From Aquimarina megaterium XH134 (GTDB taxonomy: Bacteria; Bacteroidota; Bacteroidia; Flavobacteriales; Flavobacteriaceae): 64,000 bases of DNA. The translations under genes were made by a program, and so were the position numbers. The stretch lies in contig NZ_JACB01000003.1 of NCBI RefSeq assembly GCF_000520975.1, positions 434,001 through 498,000 on the forward strand, in the 5' to 3' direction. Under the pieces are notes generated by a model. The model was not told where the DNA came from. It saw only the letters and a list, made by a program, of their open reading frames with translations, and did not search any database. Of this stretch, positions 9,385 to 19,393 are shown piece by piece (positions within the stretch are counted from its first letter, which is position 1; every line of letters begins with the position of its first letter).

Positions 9385-11148
9385 ATGACTACTCTTATAA
9401 AACCAAACCTATTAAACTGTCTCAGTAAACAATTAGATTTATTAAGAATTACAGTTTTTATTTTCACATTTTCATTTGGCACCACCATTGCGCAGGGTGT
9501 CGGCGATGTTGATCCTTACCATAATAAAAGAATTGAAGAAGTTAAAATCATAATTACTAACCCATCAAATGATTCTATACTCAATAATCGGATTCGTGAC
9601 AAAATACGTCAAGATTTAAAGACTTTTCCTGATAATCGATTTTTAAGAAATCATATCGAATTTTCTTTATCTCGATCACGTCAAGATCCTAAGATTGCTA
9701 CAACCAAAATAGAAGTAGGGTTTGGGGCAATTGGGGGAATTATACTTACCATTAATGTAACCTTAGGAAATCAAGTTGGCGAATCGACAAAAACTGGATT
9801 TGTAACATCAGGAAAAATTAATGACCTTCCAAAGCTATACAATTTTGGATCTACATTTATTCGCTTAAAACTTGAAGCGCTTGCAATTCATTATAGTAAT
9901 ACGAATGCATGGTACGGTAGACCCGACGCACTTCTTGATGGCAACCCATTAGTATCGGGGATACCCTCGGGAGATGGATATGACGATTGGGTCGAAGGAT
10001 TTACTCATTTGGGAACTTATGGAATTACTCCATTACATAATAATCTTCATATATATGCCGGTCTTAGTGCAATAGTAAGTGGTTCTAAAGGACAAGAGCT
10101 ATTCACAAACAAGACAAGAGGTTATATAGGTGTTGAGGATGCATATATTGGTTTAATTACAGGAAAAACCTGGGAAAATGGTAATCGACTTGTAGTAAAT
10201 GCCTCTATTGGTCGACAACGCTTTACCCTTGGAGATGGGTTTCTTATCATAAATACCTCGGCAAATGGTAGTAAAAGAGCAGCATTACAATCTAACCCTC
10301 GTTGGGCAGCAGATATGGTGGCTCGTGGTAGTGTAAAATACAACAACACATTATTAGAATTATTCTATCTCGATCCAGATGAACTACCGGTAGTAGATTC
10401 TAAAACAAGGATCGCAGGAATTAATGTAGAAGCACAACCTGCAAAAGGACTCTCTGTAGGAGCGAGCTTATTGTATGTACCAAAGTCTGATTTTGGTTAT
10501 TTTACGCCAACAGAAGTTCTTAGTCGAGAAGGCCTACAACTTGTAGATGCACGTTTTCGTTGGCAACCCAAACCGCCAGGTAATTCAGGTTTTTTTATTG
10601 CCGGAGAAGGTGGGTTGCAAAGAAATAAAAATTTTCCAATGCGTGCTTACGGCTACTTTGGTGAGTTTGGCTGGAGTTTTTCAAAACTTCCCTGGACACC
10701 AACTTTAAGCTATCGCCACGCTCGTTTTTCTGGTGATGATTTAAGCACCGATCGATTTGAGCGATGGGATCCTCTATTATCTGGTGGAAACGGAGAACAA
10801 TGGGTACAAGGAATAAATCATTTTAAAGTAGTTCAGATTTCAAATGTAGTTGCACACAGGTTTCAATTACGCGTACGCCCCATTCCAAAACTTGAACTGG
10901 TGCCCCAATTTTGGTTATTTAAAGCAGATAACTTAACAAATTTAGGAGGAAACCCAGCACTCTCATTTTTAGAATCCAAAGATTATGGAGTAGAGGGTAA
11001 TCTAACTTTCAAAGTGTTTTGGTCTCGTAAGATTTATATCCAGGGACATTTGGCAGTTACATTTCCCGGTGAAGCTGTAAACAAAGCCTTGACAGAAGAG
11101 CCATCGAATTGGTGGAGTACTATGCTATTTATACGATACGCACTGTAA
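9385..11148 (+). CDS. Large outer-membrane porin, alginate-export-like
   Basis: The 587-residue protein has a signal peptide (hydrophobic 21-36, cleavage after AQG). It then shows many amphipathic strands rich in Gly and aromatic residues, with long loops such as NTNAWYGRPDALLDGNPLVSG and a C-terminal strand ending in aromatic-bearing FIRYAL. The pattern fits the alginate-export or Wzi-like 16- to 18-strand barrels. No partner polysaccharide genes are nearby, so the cargo is not known. A Tat-type dehydrogenase gene follows 50 bases later and may be co-transcribed. Confidence 0.65.
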   Translation: MTTLIKPNLLNCLSKQLDLLRITVFIFTFSFGTTIAQGVGDVDPYHNKRIEEVKIIITNPSNDSILNNRIRDKIRQDLKTFPDNRFLRNHIEFSLSRSRQDPKIATTKIEVGFGAIGGIILTINVTLGNQVGESTKTGFVTSGKINDLPKLYNFGSTFIRLKLEALAIHYSNTNAWYGRPDALLDGNPLVSGIPSGDGYDDWVEGFTHLGTYGITPLHNNLHIYAGLSAIVSGSKGQELFTNKTRGYIGVEDAYIGLITGKTWENGNRLVVNASIGRQRFTLGDGFLIINTSANGSKRAALQSNPRWAADMVARGSVKYNNTLLELFYLDPDELPVVDSKTRIAGINVEAQPAKGLSVGASLLYVPKSDFGYFTPTEVLSREGLQLVDARFRWQPKPPGNSGFFIAGEGGLQRNKNFPMRAYGYFGEFGWSFSKLPWTPTLSYRHARFSGDDLSTDRFERWDPLLSGGNGEQWVQGINHFKVVQISNVVAHRFQLRVRPIPKLELVPQFWLFKADNLTNLGGNPALSFLESKDYGVEGNLTFKVFWSRKIYIQGHLAVTFPGEAVNKALTEEPSNWWSTMLFIRYAL

Positions 11149-11198
11149 TTAGTTAGATGTAACAAACATATTCTAGTAACTCAATAAAACAAAAAATC

Positions 11199-12224
11199 AT
11201 GAATCGAAGAAACATGTTAAAAAACACAACGCTCGCTACTATAGGTGCTAGCACTGGTATGGCTTGTGCTAACGACTCTAAAGGATCTGAAACTGCTTCT
11301 GCATTATTAGCCTCAGAAAATACCGTAGGAAAAAAAGATGTTAGTCCGGTTAATCCAACATATTTCATACCTAATCGTTTTAAAGACAAAACAATTATTA
11401 TTACCGGATGCGCAAGAGGAATGGGGAAAGCAGCAATAAAAAGGGCAGCTCTAGAAGGTGCAAACGTTGTTGGTATAGATTGGCTTAAAGAGGAAGGAAA
11501 TACTGTTGTAAATGAAATTGTTAAAGATGGTGGTTCTGCAAAATTCGTTTATGGTGATGTTTCTACTAATGAGACCTGTAAAGAAATGGTTAAAACAGCA
11601 GTAGATTCTTATGGTAAATTAGATTACGCCATAAACAATGCAGGTGTAATGGATGCAATCTTTCCCGGAGACCCTATAAACTATGAAAAACAAAAACACC
11701 TTACATTTAGTCGATGTCATGAAGCAACAGATGAGTATTGGGATGTAGTAATGCGAGTAAATACAACAGGAGTATTTAAATGCATGCGTGAAGAATTAAA
11801 ACAAATGGTAGCACAAAATCAAGGTGGTGCAATCGTTAATGTCGCGTCGGTTGCAGGGTTACGAGGTTTTTCGGGAACTCCCTCATATGTCGCAAGCAAA
11901 CATGCAGTTAATGGACTAACAAAAAATGCAGCGATAGATTATGCAGAATATGGTATACGAATCAATTCTGTGTGTATGGCCAATACTGCGACGCCTATGG
12001 TAGAGCGAGCTTATCAACTTGTTATGGCTAAAGTAAAAGCTAGTGGAGGTAATGCTGGTATGGGAAACATTAAGACCAAAAGCCTTCTGCAGTATACAGA
12101 TTCTAACCATAGAGATGCAACACCCGAAGAACAGGTAGCAATTATGTTATTTTTATTGTCTGAAGAAGCATCTAATATCACTGGAGCAAATTATGCTACC
12201 GATGGTGGGTTTACTGCGTATTAA
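11199..12224 (+). CDS. Exported short-chain dehydrogenase (Tat-type signal)
   Basis: This is a 341-residue SDR. The cofactor loop is TGCARGMGKA (about residues 67-76), NNAG is present, and the catalytic Ser and YxxxK are in SVAGLRGF..SYVASK. SDRs use NAD(P) to oxidise or reduce hydroxyl and keto groups. The N-terminus (MNRRNMLKNTTLATIGAS) carries a twin arginine and a hydrophobic region ending in GMAC, suggesting Tat export, possibly as a lipoprotein. That is uncommon for SDRs, which are normally cytosolic, but fits Tat export of folded cofactor-bound enzymes. The substrate is unknown. Confidence 0.8.
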   Translation: MNRRNMLKNTTLATIGASTGMACANDSKGSETASALLASENTVGKKDVSPVNPTYFIPNRFKDKTIIITGCARGMGKAAIKRAALEGANVVGIDWLKEEGNTVVNEIVKDGGSAKFVYGDVSTNETCKEMVKTAVDSYGKLDYAINNAGVMDAIFPGDPINYEKQKHLTFSRCHEATDEYWDVVMRVNTTGVFKCMREELKQMVAQNQGGAIVNVASVAGLRGFSGTPSYVASKHAVNGLTKNAAIDYAEYGIRINSVCMANTATPMVERAYQLVMAKVKASGGNAGMGNIKTKSLLQYTDSNHRDATPEEQVAIMLFLLSEEASNITGANYATDGGFTAY

Positions 12225-12295
12225 AGTAGTTGTACTTATGTATACAATCGATAACTACGAATAAAAACTAATATTAATTTTTAAATCATTATATA

Positions 12296-12595
12296 ATGGA
12301 AACATTAACTATTACAGAATCAATTCTTGAAGATTTATGTAGAGGAATTAGTTCTAGATTAGAAAAGGAAACTAATCGAGAGAAAGCTGCAGATTCTTTT
12401 ATAGAAATACTTGTAAAAGACTTAAAAGAATTACAAGAAGATCATGCTATCTCTTTATCTGTTCAAAAAAGAAGCGCGGGAGAATATGTTAACGAAAGGC
12501 GTTATCATAGTGTGCGAAAGGGTTCTGATGGGAAACCACTATATTGTGCAGTTCTCAATACTCATTTCAATTTTCAAATAGCACTTTTAGAATAA
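12296..12595 (+). CDS. Small hypothetical protein
   Basis: The 99-residue protein is soluble and charged, with helical N-terminal half and the segment KRSAGEYVNERRYHSVRKGSDG in the second half. I recognise no family. It lies 71 bases after the exported dehydrogenase and converges with the LytTR regulator gene. Confidence 0.5.
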   Translation: METLTITESILEDLCRGISSRLEKETNREKAADSFIEILVKDLKELQEDHAISLSVQKRSAGEYVNERRYHSVRKGSDGKPLYCAVLNTHFNFQIALLE

Positions 12596-12602
12596 CAAAA
12601 AA

Positions 12603-13298
12603 CTACAAATCAGATATATTCATTTTGTAATTTTCCCCAATGGGAATTTCAATAGTATTAATTTCAATATCCTGTTTTGTATATGCTGTAATTTTATCCC
12701 GATTTACGATATAAGAACGATGTGTTCTTATAAATCGTTCATCTAATCTATCTTCAAATGCTGTTAAACTATATTTTATAAGTCGGGTTTTATTAGACAA
12801 ATGAATCTTAATATAATCTTTTACGCTTTCTATATATAGAATATCATCATAGAAGACTTTTACTTGTTTTCGATCCTCGCGTATAAAAATAAAATCATCC
12901 TTTTTTGGGATAATCTTTTCAATTTCGGTAGAGGCTGATCGCGTATTTTGTAACGAAATGAATTTTTCGGTTGCCATAAAAAACCTACTAAAAGTTATAG
13001 GTTTTAAAAGATAATCCACAGCATTCAATTCAAATCCATCAAGAGCATAATCTCTATACGCTGTTGTAAATATTACATGAGGCTTAACAATAAGGTTTTT
13101 AAAAAAATCTGTGCCTTTTAATACAGGCATTTCTATGTCAAGAAAAAGTAAATCAATTGATTGTTGCTGTAATATTTTACTAGCTTCTATAGCACTATTA
13201 CAAGATGCCACTAATTCAAAACCATCTAACTGTTTCAAATGCGTTTCTATTAGCTCTCTGGCTAATTCTTCATCATCTACTATTAAACACGTATACAT
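12603..13298 (-). CDS. LytTR-family response regulator
   Basis: The 231-residue protein has an N-terminal receiver domain: acidic DDEE at residues 8-11, phospho-acceptor Asp54 in LFLDIEMPV, and a conserved Thr/Lys further on. The C-terminal LytTR DNA-binding domain (about residues 130-231) contains FIRTHRSYIVNRDKI, typical of the family. It is the partner of the kinase whose gene lies immediately upstream on the same strand and overlaps it by one base. LytTR regulators bind direct repeats in target promoters. The targets cannot be told from this window. Confidence 0.92.
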   Translation of the reverse strand: MYTCLIVDDEELARELIETHLKQLDGFELVASCNSAIEASKILQQQSIDLLFLDIEMPVLKGTDFFKNLIVKPHVIFTTAYRDYALDGFELNAVDYLLKPITFSRFFMATEKFISLQNTRSASTEIEKIIPKKDDFIFIREDRKQVKVFYDDILYIESVKDYIKIHLSNKTRLIKYSLTAFEDRLDERFIRTHRSYIVNRDKITAYTKQDIEINTIEIPIGENYKMNISDL

Positions 13299-14362
13299 TA
13301 TTTAGCTTCCAAAATTAAACGAACACAATATTTATCACTTTCTTCCTTAATATCCAAAGAATAATCATCTCCATACAGTAAATCTAATTGTTTTTGAACA
13401 TTACTCAATCCTATACACCTCTGATTTTTATTTTCAACAGATATCGTTGATTTAGAATTTTCTATATTAAAAATAATATGATTGCTATCCGAACTAATTA
13501 TAATTGAAATAAAAGCTTCCTTTAGTTCCTGAGTCACACCATGTTTAAAAGCATTTTCTATAAAAGTTAATAGCAGTAAAGGAGCTATTTTTGAATCCTC
13601 TGTGCTATTATTTTTAAAAGAAATACGAACTCTGTTTCCATACCGTATTTTTTCTAAAGCAATATAATTCTCGATCAACTCAATTTCTTTTTGGATGGAT
13701 ACAAATTTACTATTACAGCGATACAACATATAATCCAAAATATCAGATAGTTTTTCAATCACTTCTGGTGCATGATCTGATTTTTTTATGGCCAGAGCAT
13801 ACAAATTATTTAATGTATTGAATAAAAAATGCGGATTTAATTGATTCTTCAAAGCAGTCAATTCAGCTATTTTTTTTTGCTCATTTAGTTTTAAATAATT
13901 CTGCTGGTTTTTATAAAACCTAAACATTAAAAGTAGGGCAGTAGGGGTTAAAAATTTTATACTCTTACTCAAAAAAACAGAAAAACTTAAAAGTCTTTCC
14001 CAAAAAGATTGCTTTGCATAATGTTGAACTATTGGACTATAGTAGTCAAAATACCTTACATCATAATAGTATATTCTATAATATATATACATGGCGTACA
14101 TAACAAACAATAGAATAATCAACCATAGAACAAACCAACCTGTTTTTCCTTTATTCAAAAAATTTGGTACCAAATAGTATAGACAAGTGTATGCTATTAG
14201 TATTTGTATGGCAATGAAGATGATATAAGATTCAAATAGTTGTAGATAGCTACCATTATAATTATCAATATTAGCAGATAATGTGAAATACAAGAATATA
14301 CCTATCCAGAACAATACGTGTCGTATTTCTGTTTTGTCAAAGTATGTTTTTAAAGACTTCAT
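13298..14362 (-). CDS. LytS/YehU-type sensor histidine kinase
   Basis: The 354-residue kinase has four hydrophobic N-terminal segments within residues 10-150. It then has the His_kinase motif QLNPHFLFNTLNNLYAL (phospho-acceptor His) and a HATPase domain with the N box FIENAFKHG. No separate periplasmic sensor domain is present, so the membrane part probably senses the signal. The start lies 11 bases from a TATATTTG box (complement of 14374-14381), which matches the -7 consensus but leaves little leader. Together with the LytTR protein it forms a complete two-component system. Confidence 0.92.
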   Translation of the reverse strand: MKSLKTYFDKTEIRHVLFWIGIFLYFTLSANIDNYNGSYLQLFESYIIFIAIQILIAYTCLYYLVPNFLNKGKTGWFVLWLIILLFVMYAMYIYYRIYYYDVRYFDYYSPIVQHYAKQSFWERLLSFSVFLSKSIKFLTPTALLLMFRFYKNQQNYLKLNEQKKIAELTALKNQLNPHFLFNTLNNLYALAIKKSDHAPEVIEKLSDILDYMLYRCNSKFVSIQKEIELIENYIALEKIRYGNRVRISFKNNSTEDSKIAPLLLLTFIENAFKHGVTQELKEAFISIIISSDSNHIIFNIENSKSTISVENKNQRCIGLSNVQKQLDLLYGDDYSLDIKEESDKYCVRLILEAK

Positions 14363-14562
14363 AAAGAAAATAACAAATATAGTTTATACTAGTCGTATAA
14401 TGATTATTTATCTACCAAGCTAGTATTTAAGGCTATAAATAGGTGAAAAATAACTACAAAAACCTAAAAAGGTCTTAATAGACTGAACTTCCTCTTCGGT
14501 CTACTTTTAAAAAAACATAAGAGTATCAACCATAGTTTTGATTAAACTTAAAATATAAATCT

Positions 14563-15069
14563 ATGAAACGTCTATTTTTTACTACGTTCCCTTTTTGTTT
14601 TTTACTTGTTTTATCACAATACAAGATGATGAACCATGATAAAACTATTATAAACAACGATACACTTCTTTATAAGAGTACAAACGAAATAGTCAAAACA
14701 AACCATTCATTTTCAGAAAAGGAAATGATTGAAAAAACGCTTAATAATTATATTCAAGGGAGTTCTTATAATGAATTAGAAAAACTAGAAAGTGCTTTTG
14801 CTGCAGATGCATCTTTATACCTTACAGTAAAAGGTACCTTTAAAAGATTAACTCCAGTAGATTATCTCAATTATTTTAAGAATAAGAAAAAAGGAGTCTA
14901 TAACGGACGAACAGGAAATATTCTATCAATCGAGATATATCGAGATATAGCCACAGCCAAAGTCGAAATTTTTATTCCGGAGAGAAAAACAAAACTAATG
15001 GATCTTTTTCTATTAAAAAAGCTAAAAGGTGATTGGAAAATAATTACTAAAACAGCTACAAAGCTATAG
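14563..15069 (+). CDS. Secreted NTF2-like (putative lumazine-binding) protein
   Basis: The 168 residues start with a hydrophobic signal (MKRLFFTTFPFCFLLVL). From about residue 52 the sequence follows the NTF2-like fold of the putative lumazine-binding family: helix EKEMIEKTLNNYIQGS, the A-DASLYLTVKGTFKRLTP strand, and the final strand DWKIITKTATK. Such domains form cone-shaped pockets, usually with unknown ligands. The gene lies 17 bases upstream of the DUF5916 protein gene and is likely in its operon. Confidence 0.65.
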   Translation: MKRLFFTTFPFCFLLVLSQYKMMNHDKTIINNDTLLYKSTNEIVKTNHSFSEKEMIEKTLNNYIQGSSYNELEKLESAFAADASLYLTVKGTFKRLTPVDYLNYFKNKKKGVYNGRTGNILSIEIYRDIATAKVEIFIPERKTKLMDLFLLKKLKGDWKIITKTATKL

Positions 15070-15086
15070 GTTTCTAAATTTTATAT

Positions 15087-17249
15087 ATGAAAAAAATATT
15101 TTTGATAGCACTTTGTTTTTTATCTGCTTTGCATACTCAGGCACAAACAAAAACCATTCAATTTAAGAAGGCTACAATTACAATAGATGGCCAGTTAAAT
15201 GAATCTATTTGGAAAGAACTTCCTGAGTATTCTGGTTTTTATAATTATATGCCAATAGATGAAGGTTTAGCAGAAAATCAAACATCGGTACAACTATTTC
15301 ATAATGGAGAATATTTATATGTAAGCTTAATTTATAATGATACTACTCCAAAAACACAGGTTAGTTCTTTAAAAAGAGATGTTCCTATTGGATTAAGCGA
15401 TGGATTTGCCATGGTTTTAGATACACAAAATCAACAACAAAATGCGTATTATTTTTCGGTAAATAGCTACAGTACACAAATAGACGGCATTGTAGAACGC
15501 ATTAATGAAGGATACGATTTTAGCACAAGTTGGAATACGATATGGAAAGCTAAAGCCTTTATGAACGGTAAGCAAAAACAATATGAAATAGCTATTCCCT
15601 TAAAAGCATTAAACTTTGATACGAATAATGCTGTTTTCGGAGTTCAGTTTTATGTTAGGGATATTAAAAATAATTCCTGGACTATTTTAAAAAATGTAAA
15701 ACGTAATTATCGCCTTTTTGATTTACGGTTTACCGAAAAAATGACCGTTGAAGCTTTACCCAATACATCAAATTCTCGTTTTACAACAACACCGTCTATT
15801 ACTGCAAACTATCAGAATGATGTTGTAGAGGATGATACAGAAACTACAGTTAAACCAAGCTTGGATGTGCAATACAATGTAACCTCTTCTCTTCGATTAG
15901 ATGCCACAATAAACCCTGATTTTTCACAAATCGACATTGATCAACAAGTAACAAACTTAACCCGATTCTCGGTTTTTTTCCCAGAAAGGCGTAATTTTTT
16001 TCTCGAAAACTCTGACCTATTTTCAAATCTGGGTGTTGATGGTGTGAATCCTTTTTACTCAAGACGTATAGGAGCAAAATCAGATATTCAATTCGGGTTA
16101 AAATTATCAGGAAATGTATCTCCAAAAACCAGAATCGGAATTCTAAACGTACAAACTGATAAAGAAAATGAAATCGCTTCAGAAAATTTTGGAGCTCTTG
16201 TTACCGAACAACAACTATCAAAAAACTTTACCACAACTGGTTTTTTTATCAATCGACAACAAACCGATAAATTTGAATTCACAAATGACTATAATCGAGT
16301 AGCAGGTATCAATCTAAATTATAAATCTGATGATAATAAATGGCTTGGCCTAGCAAATTTTGGAAAAAGTTTCAATAATGGAATTTCTAAAGACAATAAC
16401 TTTTATAATGCAGGAATTTGGTTTAATAAAAGAGGATTAGAATGGAATGCTGCAATCAAAAATGTAGGTAAAAACTATATAACCGATGTTGGTTTTACAC
16501 CAAGATTGTATAATTATGATGCTATTAATGATGTTGTGGTAAGAGAAGGGTATACCCAAACTACAGTAGGAATAGAATACCAGAAATTTTATGAAAAATC
16601 TAAAACAGTAAACTCTATTCGTTATTTAAATTATAGCAATGATACCTATTTAGACGAACATGGTAAATTGAGCCAGTCATCACATTTCTTAAACTCTGCT
16701 ATATTTTTTAAAAATCTATCAGCTTTATATTATGTATTTAGATATGAGTATGTTGATTTAAAGTATGGTTTTGATCCATTAGGAAATGGTAATTCATTAA
16801 TTCCAGATGAGTACCGCTTTGGGATTTTAAGAATAGGGTACAACTCAGCCAACAATCAAAAATTTAGATATCGTTTTAATCTTCGAACTGGAAATTATTA
16901 TAGCGGAAAAAGGATAGCTGCAGGAACGTATCTAAATTATCAGTTATTACCTTTTGCGAATTTAGAACTAAGATATGATATTAATAAAATTGATTTAAAT
17001 CTACTAGGGAAAGAAACTTTTCATTTAGCTCGTTTTACAGGGCAAATTTTCTTTTCTAATCGATTAAACTGGACTACCTATGTGCAATACAATACACAGC
17101 GAGATAATTTTAACATCAATAGTAGGTTACAATGGGAATACAAACCTTTATCATATGTATATTTGGTTGTTTCTGACAATTATAATAAAAACATTACCCG
17201 TACAAACTGGGGAATCGCCTTTAAAATGAATTATCGCTTTGATTTTTAA
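15087..17249 (+). CDS. DUF5916 outer-membrane protein with CBM9-like domain
   Basis: The 720-residue protein has a signal peptide (cleavage after HTQA). An N-terminal CBM9-like sandwich follows (about residues 25-215, starting ITIDGQLNESIWKEL and ending EIAIPLKALNF). The rest is a DUF5916 region that begins near TVKPSLDVQYNVTSSLRLDATINPDF and continues as a beta-barrel to the final aromatic residue. The FFPERRNFFLEN motif is a hallmark of this family. Family members are common surface proteins of Bacteroidota, with proposed but unproven roles in carbohydrate or nutrient handling. A terminator follows 30 bases later. Confidence 0.85.
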   Translation: MKKIFLIALCFLSALHTQAQTKTIQFKKATITIDGQLNESIWKELPEYSGFYNYMPIDEGLAENQTSVQLFHNGEYLYVSLIYNDTTPKTQVSSLKRDVPIGLSDGFAMVLDTQNQQQNAYYFSVNSYSTQIDGIVERINEGYDFSTSWNTIWKAKAFMNGKQKQYEIAIPLKALNFDTNNAVFGVQFYVRDIKNNSWTILKNVKRNYRLFDLRFTEKMTVEALPNTSNSRFTTTPSITANYQNDVVEDDTETTVKPSLDVQYNVTSSLRLDATINPDFSQIDIDQQVTNLTRFSVFFPERRNFFLENSDLFSNLGVDGVNPFYSRRIGAKSDIQFGLKLSGNVSPKTRIGILNVQTDKENEIASENFGALVTEQQLSKNFTTTGFFINRQQTDKFEFTNDYNRVAGINLNYKSDDNKWLGLANFGKSFNNGISKDNNFYNAGIWFNKRGLEWNAAIKNVGKNYITDVGFTPRLYNYDAINDVVVREGYTQTTVGIEYQKFYEKSKTVNSIRYLNYSNDTYLDEHGKLSQSSHFLNSAIFFKNLSALYYVFRYEYVDLKYGFDPLGNGNSLIPDEYRFGILRIGYNSANNQKFRYRFNLRTGNYYSGKRIAAGTYLNYQLLPFANLELRYDINKIDLNLLGKETFHLARFTGQIFFSNRLNWTTYVQYNTQRDNFNINSRLQWEYKPLSYVYLVVSDNYNKNITRTNWGIAFKMNYRFDF

Positions 17250-17280
17250 TCAAAAGAAAAAGAATAGGAAAATGTATATA

Positions 17281-17320
17281 AAAGGTTACAAGTTAAAATC
17301 TAATTTGTAACCTTTTTTTT
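17281..17320 (+). terminator. Rho-independent terminator after DUF5916 gene
   Basis: An 11-bp perfect stem (17281-17291 with 17305-17315, AAAGGTTACAA) is followed by a run of T residues to 17320. Confidence 0.85.
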
Positions 17321-17385
17321 AATCGTCTTGTCAAATACATGTGAATTCGCAATACCATAGTTACTCACATTTAAAATTTGATAAA

Positions 17386-18492
17386 ATGAATCAATTAAAA
17401 CAAATTTCTATAGCATATATATTGTTATTCATAACAATGTCAGGAATATCTTTTGGACAAACTAATTCTGAATTTATAAGAGTTCCTGACGGCAGAAATA
17501 TTAACGTCTTTAAACTTAACCAACATTTAGAAAAAGCAATGGACTCTATAGGAGTGCCGGGCCTTTCTATTGCCATAGTAAATAATAACAAAATTGTATA
17601 TCATAATACATTTGGAGTTGTGAATAATAAGACACAGGAGCCTGTAACCAAGCAAACTATCTTTGAAGCAGCCTCTCTCTCTAAACCATTGTTTGCATAT
17701 TTTATAATGAAAATGGCAGAAATGGGTAAGATTGATATAGATAAACCAATTTATCCATATCTTAAAGCTATATTTCCTGCAGGAGTTATTGCTAAAGAAT
17801 CTTTTGAAGCGTATAAGACTTTAACTCCTCGCATTATAATGTCTCATGGTACAGGAATTCCTAATTGGGTCAAAGGGCCTATCAAAATAGCTTTCAAACC
17901 CGGAACAGATTTTTCTTATTCTGGTGAAGCGTATCAACATTTAGGAGCCGCTTTGGGGACAAAATTAGATATTGGATGGGGCAGTGCACTAGACTCTCTT
18001 TTTCTTAAAGAAGCAGCACGTCCCATCGGTATGGATAGAAGTTTTTATACTTGGAATGATATATTAGAAAACCATGCAGCTAAGGGACATATGAAAGGTA
18101 AAGTAAACCTGGAAATGCATAGAGATAAAAAAGTAGGGCCTGGATATAGTTTGCAGTCTGATGCCCGGGATTATGCTTTGTTTTTGATAGAAATGATGAA
18201 TCCCAGGAATATAAAAAAACAGACTCGAGATGAAATGCTTAAAGAGCATAATCATTTTAAATCAGATAACAAACTTTTAAAAGAAACAGGACAGACAGGT
18301 TGGGGGCTCGGTTTTGCTCAGAAACCTACACCATATGGAATGATGCATTTACATACAGGAAACAATCAAGACTTTCAGGCATATACCATGTTTATTCCAA
18401 ATCAGGAATACGGGTTTGTAATGTTTGGGAATTCGGATAATTTGTTTCCTTTACTAGAAACAATAGAACAACTTTTAGGAGAACATTTTTAA
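17386..18492 (+). CDS. Serine beta-lactamase/penicillin-binding-like hydrolase
   Basis: I chose the ATG at 17386 because it puts a normal signal peptide at the N-terminus (NQLKQISIAYILLFIT, cleavage after SFGQ). The frame also opens at a GTG 45 bases earlier, which would bury it. The mature enzyme has the class C fold motifs: SLSK (Ser97 nucleophile, Lys100), a YSGEA tyrosine motif and HTG in place of KTG. Such proteins act as D-amino-acid peptidases, esterases or beta-lactamases in the periplasm; HTG favours an esterase or peptidase over a true beta-lactamase. It precedes the small membrane gene by 9 bases. Confidence 0.82.
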   Translation: MNQLKQISIAYILLFITMSGISFGQTNSEFIRVPDGRNINVFKLNQHLEKAMDSIGVPGLSIAIVNNNKIVYHNTFGVVNNKTQEPVTKQTIFEAASLSKPLFAYFIMKMAEMGKIDIDKPIYPYLKAIFPAGVIAKESFEAYKTLTPRIIMSHGTGIPNWVKGPIKIAFKPGTDFSYSGEAYQHLGAALGTKLDIGWGSALDSLFLKEAARPIGMDRSFYTWNDILENHAAKGHMKGKVNLEMHRDKKVGPGYSLQSDARDYALFLIEMMNPRNIKKQTRDEMLKEHNHFKSDNKLLKETGQTGWGLGFAQKPTPYGMMHLHTGNNQDFQAYTMFIPNQEYGFVMFGNSDNLFPLLETIEQLLGEHF

Positions 18493-18501
18493 GATAATCA
18501 T

Positions 18502-18831
18502 ATGAACAATTTAAATGAATTTTTAGGATTTATTACCATTATTATAGCAGCAATACTTCTTGTTTTTATAATTGCCAGATATAACTACCTCATTAAAAAA
18601 GCAATGATAGAGAAAGGGATGTACCTGGATCAAAAAACTAATAAATTCAAATACCTTGATATTGGGTGTATTGTATTTGGATTAGGAATAGGGTTATTGG
18701 TTTCATCTCTGTTTACTACAATGAACTTATTAGAAGACACTGCAGATTTATTGGTTTGGGGTACGATTTTAATTTTTGCTGCTGGTGGATTAGTAGTTGC
18801 TCATTTTATAAGAAAGAAACTTGAGAAATAA
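18502..18831 (+). CDS. Small membrane protein of DUF6249 type
   Basis: The 109-residue protein has three hydrophobic segments (about residues 8-26, 52-70 and 80-100) with a cytosolic basic C-terminus. The MIEKGMYLD motif after the first helix is typical of small membrane proteins that sit next to ECF sigma genes in Bacteroidota (DUF6249). Its last codons overlap the TTG start of the sigma factor, so it is probably part of the sigma regulatory unit. Confidence 0.65.
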   Translation: MNNLNEFLGFITIIIAAILLVFIIARYNYLIKKAMIEKGMYLDQKTNKFKYLDIGCIVFGLGIGLLVSSLFTTMNLLEDTADLLVWGTILIFAAGGLVVAHFIRKKLEK

Positions 18832-19393
18832 TCCTACACAACAGGATTACGAACTAATTCGTAAGATAAACAAAGGTGATACATCTGCTTTTAGACAACT
18901 TGTCTATATACATAAAGATGTATCACTTTCTTTGGCTTCTTCTATTATAAAAGATTCAAGTATTGCAGAGGATGTAGTGCAAGATGTATTTATTAAAGTG
19001 TATCATAAATTAGATACGTTTAGCTTCAAATCTTCATTTGCTACCTGGTTGTATAGAATTGTTGTTAATACATGTTACAATCAATTAAAAAAACAAAAGC
19101 AAAATGTATCCCTAAGTGTTATTGAGGATGCAGCTATTATCATTTCAGAAGAAAAAAGCATACTAAGTGAAGCCGACCAAAAGAAATACATCAATCTGGC
19201 ATTACAAAAATTACGCCCGGATGAGTCTTTATTATTGCGGCTTTTTTATCTCTGTGAGTTAAGTATTAAAGAAATAGAAGAGATTACCGGCTTTAAACCT
19301 TCAAAAATCAAAGTCGATTTACATAGAGGTAGAGAAAATATACATTTTCAATTAAAACGATTACTAGGAAACGATTTAAAACATTTGCTATGA
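18821..19393 (+). CDS. ECF RNA polymerase sigma factor
   Basis: The 190-residue protein has sigma-70 region 2 (DTSAFRQLVYIHKDVSLSLASSIIKD..AEDVVQDVFIKVYHKL, about residues 17-65) and region 4 (about 125-180, with IKEIEEITGFKPSKIKVDLHRGRENI as the HTH). The start is a TTG inside the end of the upstream membrane gene; no ATG in this frame would keep region 2 complete. ECF factors redirect RNA polymerase to stress or envelope promoters. It overlaps the next gene by ATGA, the usual arrangement for an anti-sigma partner. Confidence 0.92.
   Translation: MRNNPTQQDYELIRKINKGDTSAFRQLVYIHKDVSLSLASSIIKDSSIAEDVVQDVFIKVYHKLDTFSFKSSFATWLYRIVVNTCYNQLKKQKQNVSLSVIEDAAIIISEEKSILSEADQKKYINLALQKLRPDESLLLRLFYLCELSIKEIEEITGFKPSKIKVDLHRGRENIHFQLKRLLGNDLKHLL

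Noticed and set aside
12296-12595. Antitoxin or sigma regulator identity for the 99-residue protein
   Set aside because: No motif or partner gene supports it; left as hypothetical.
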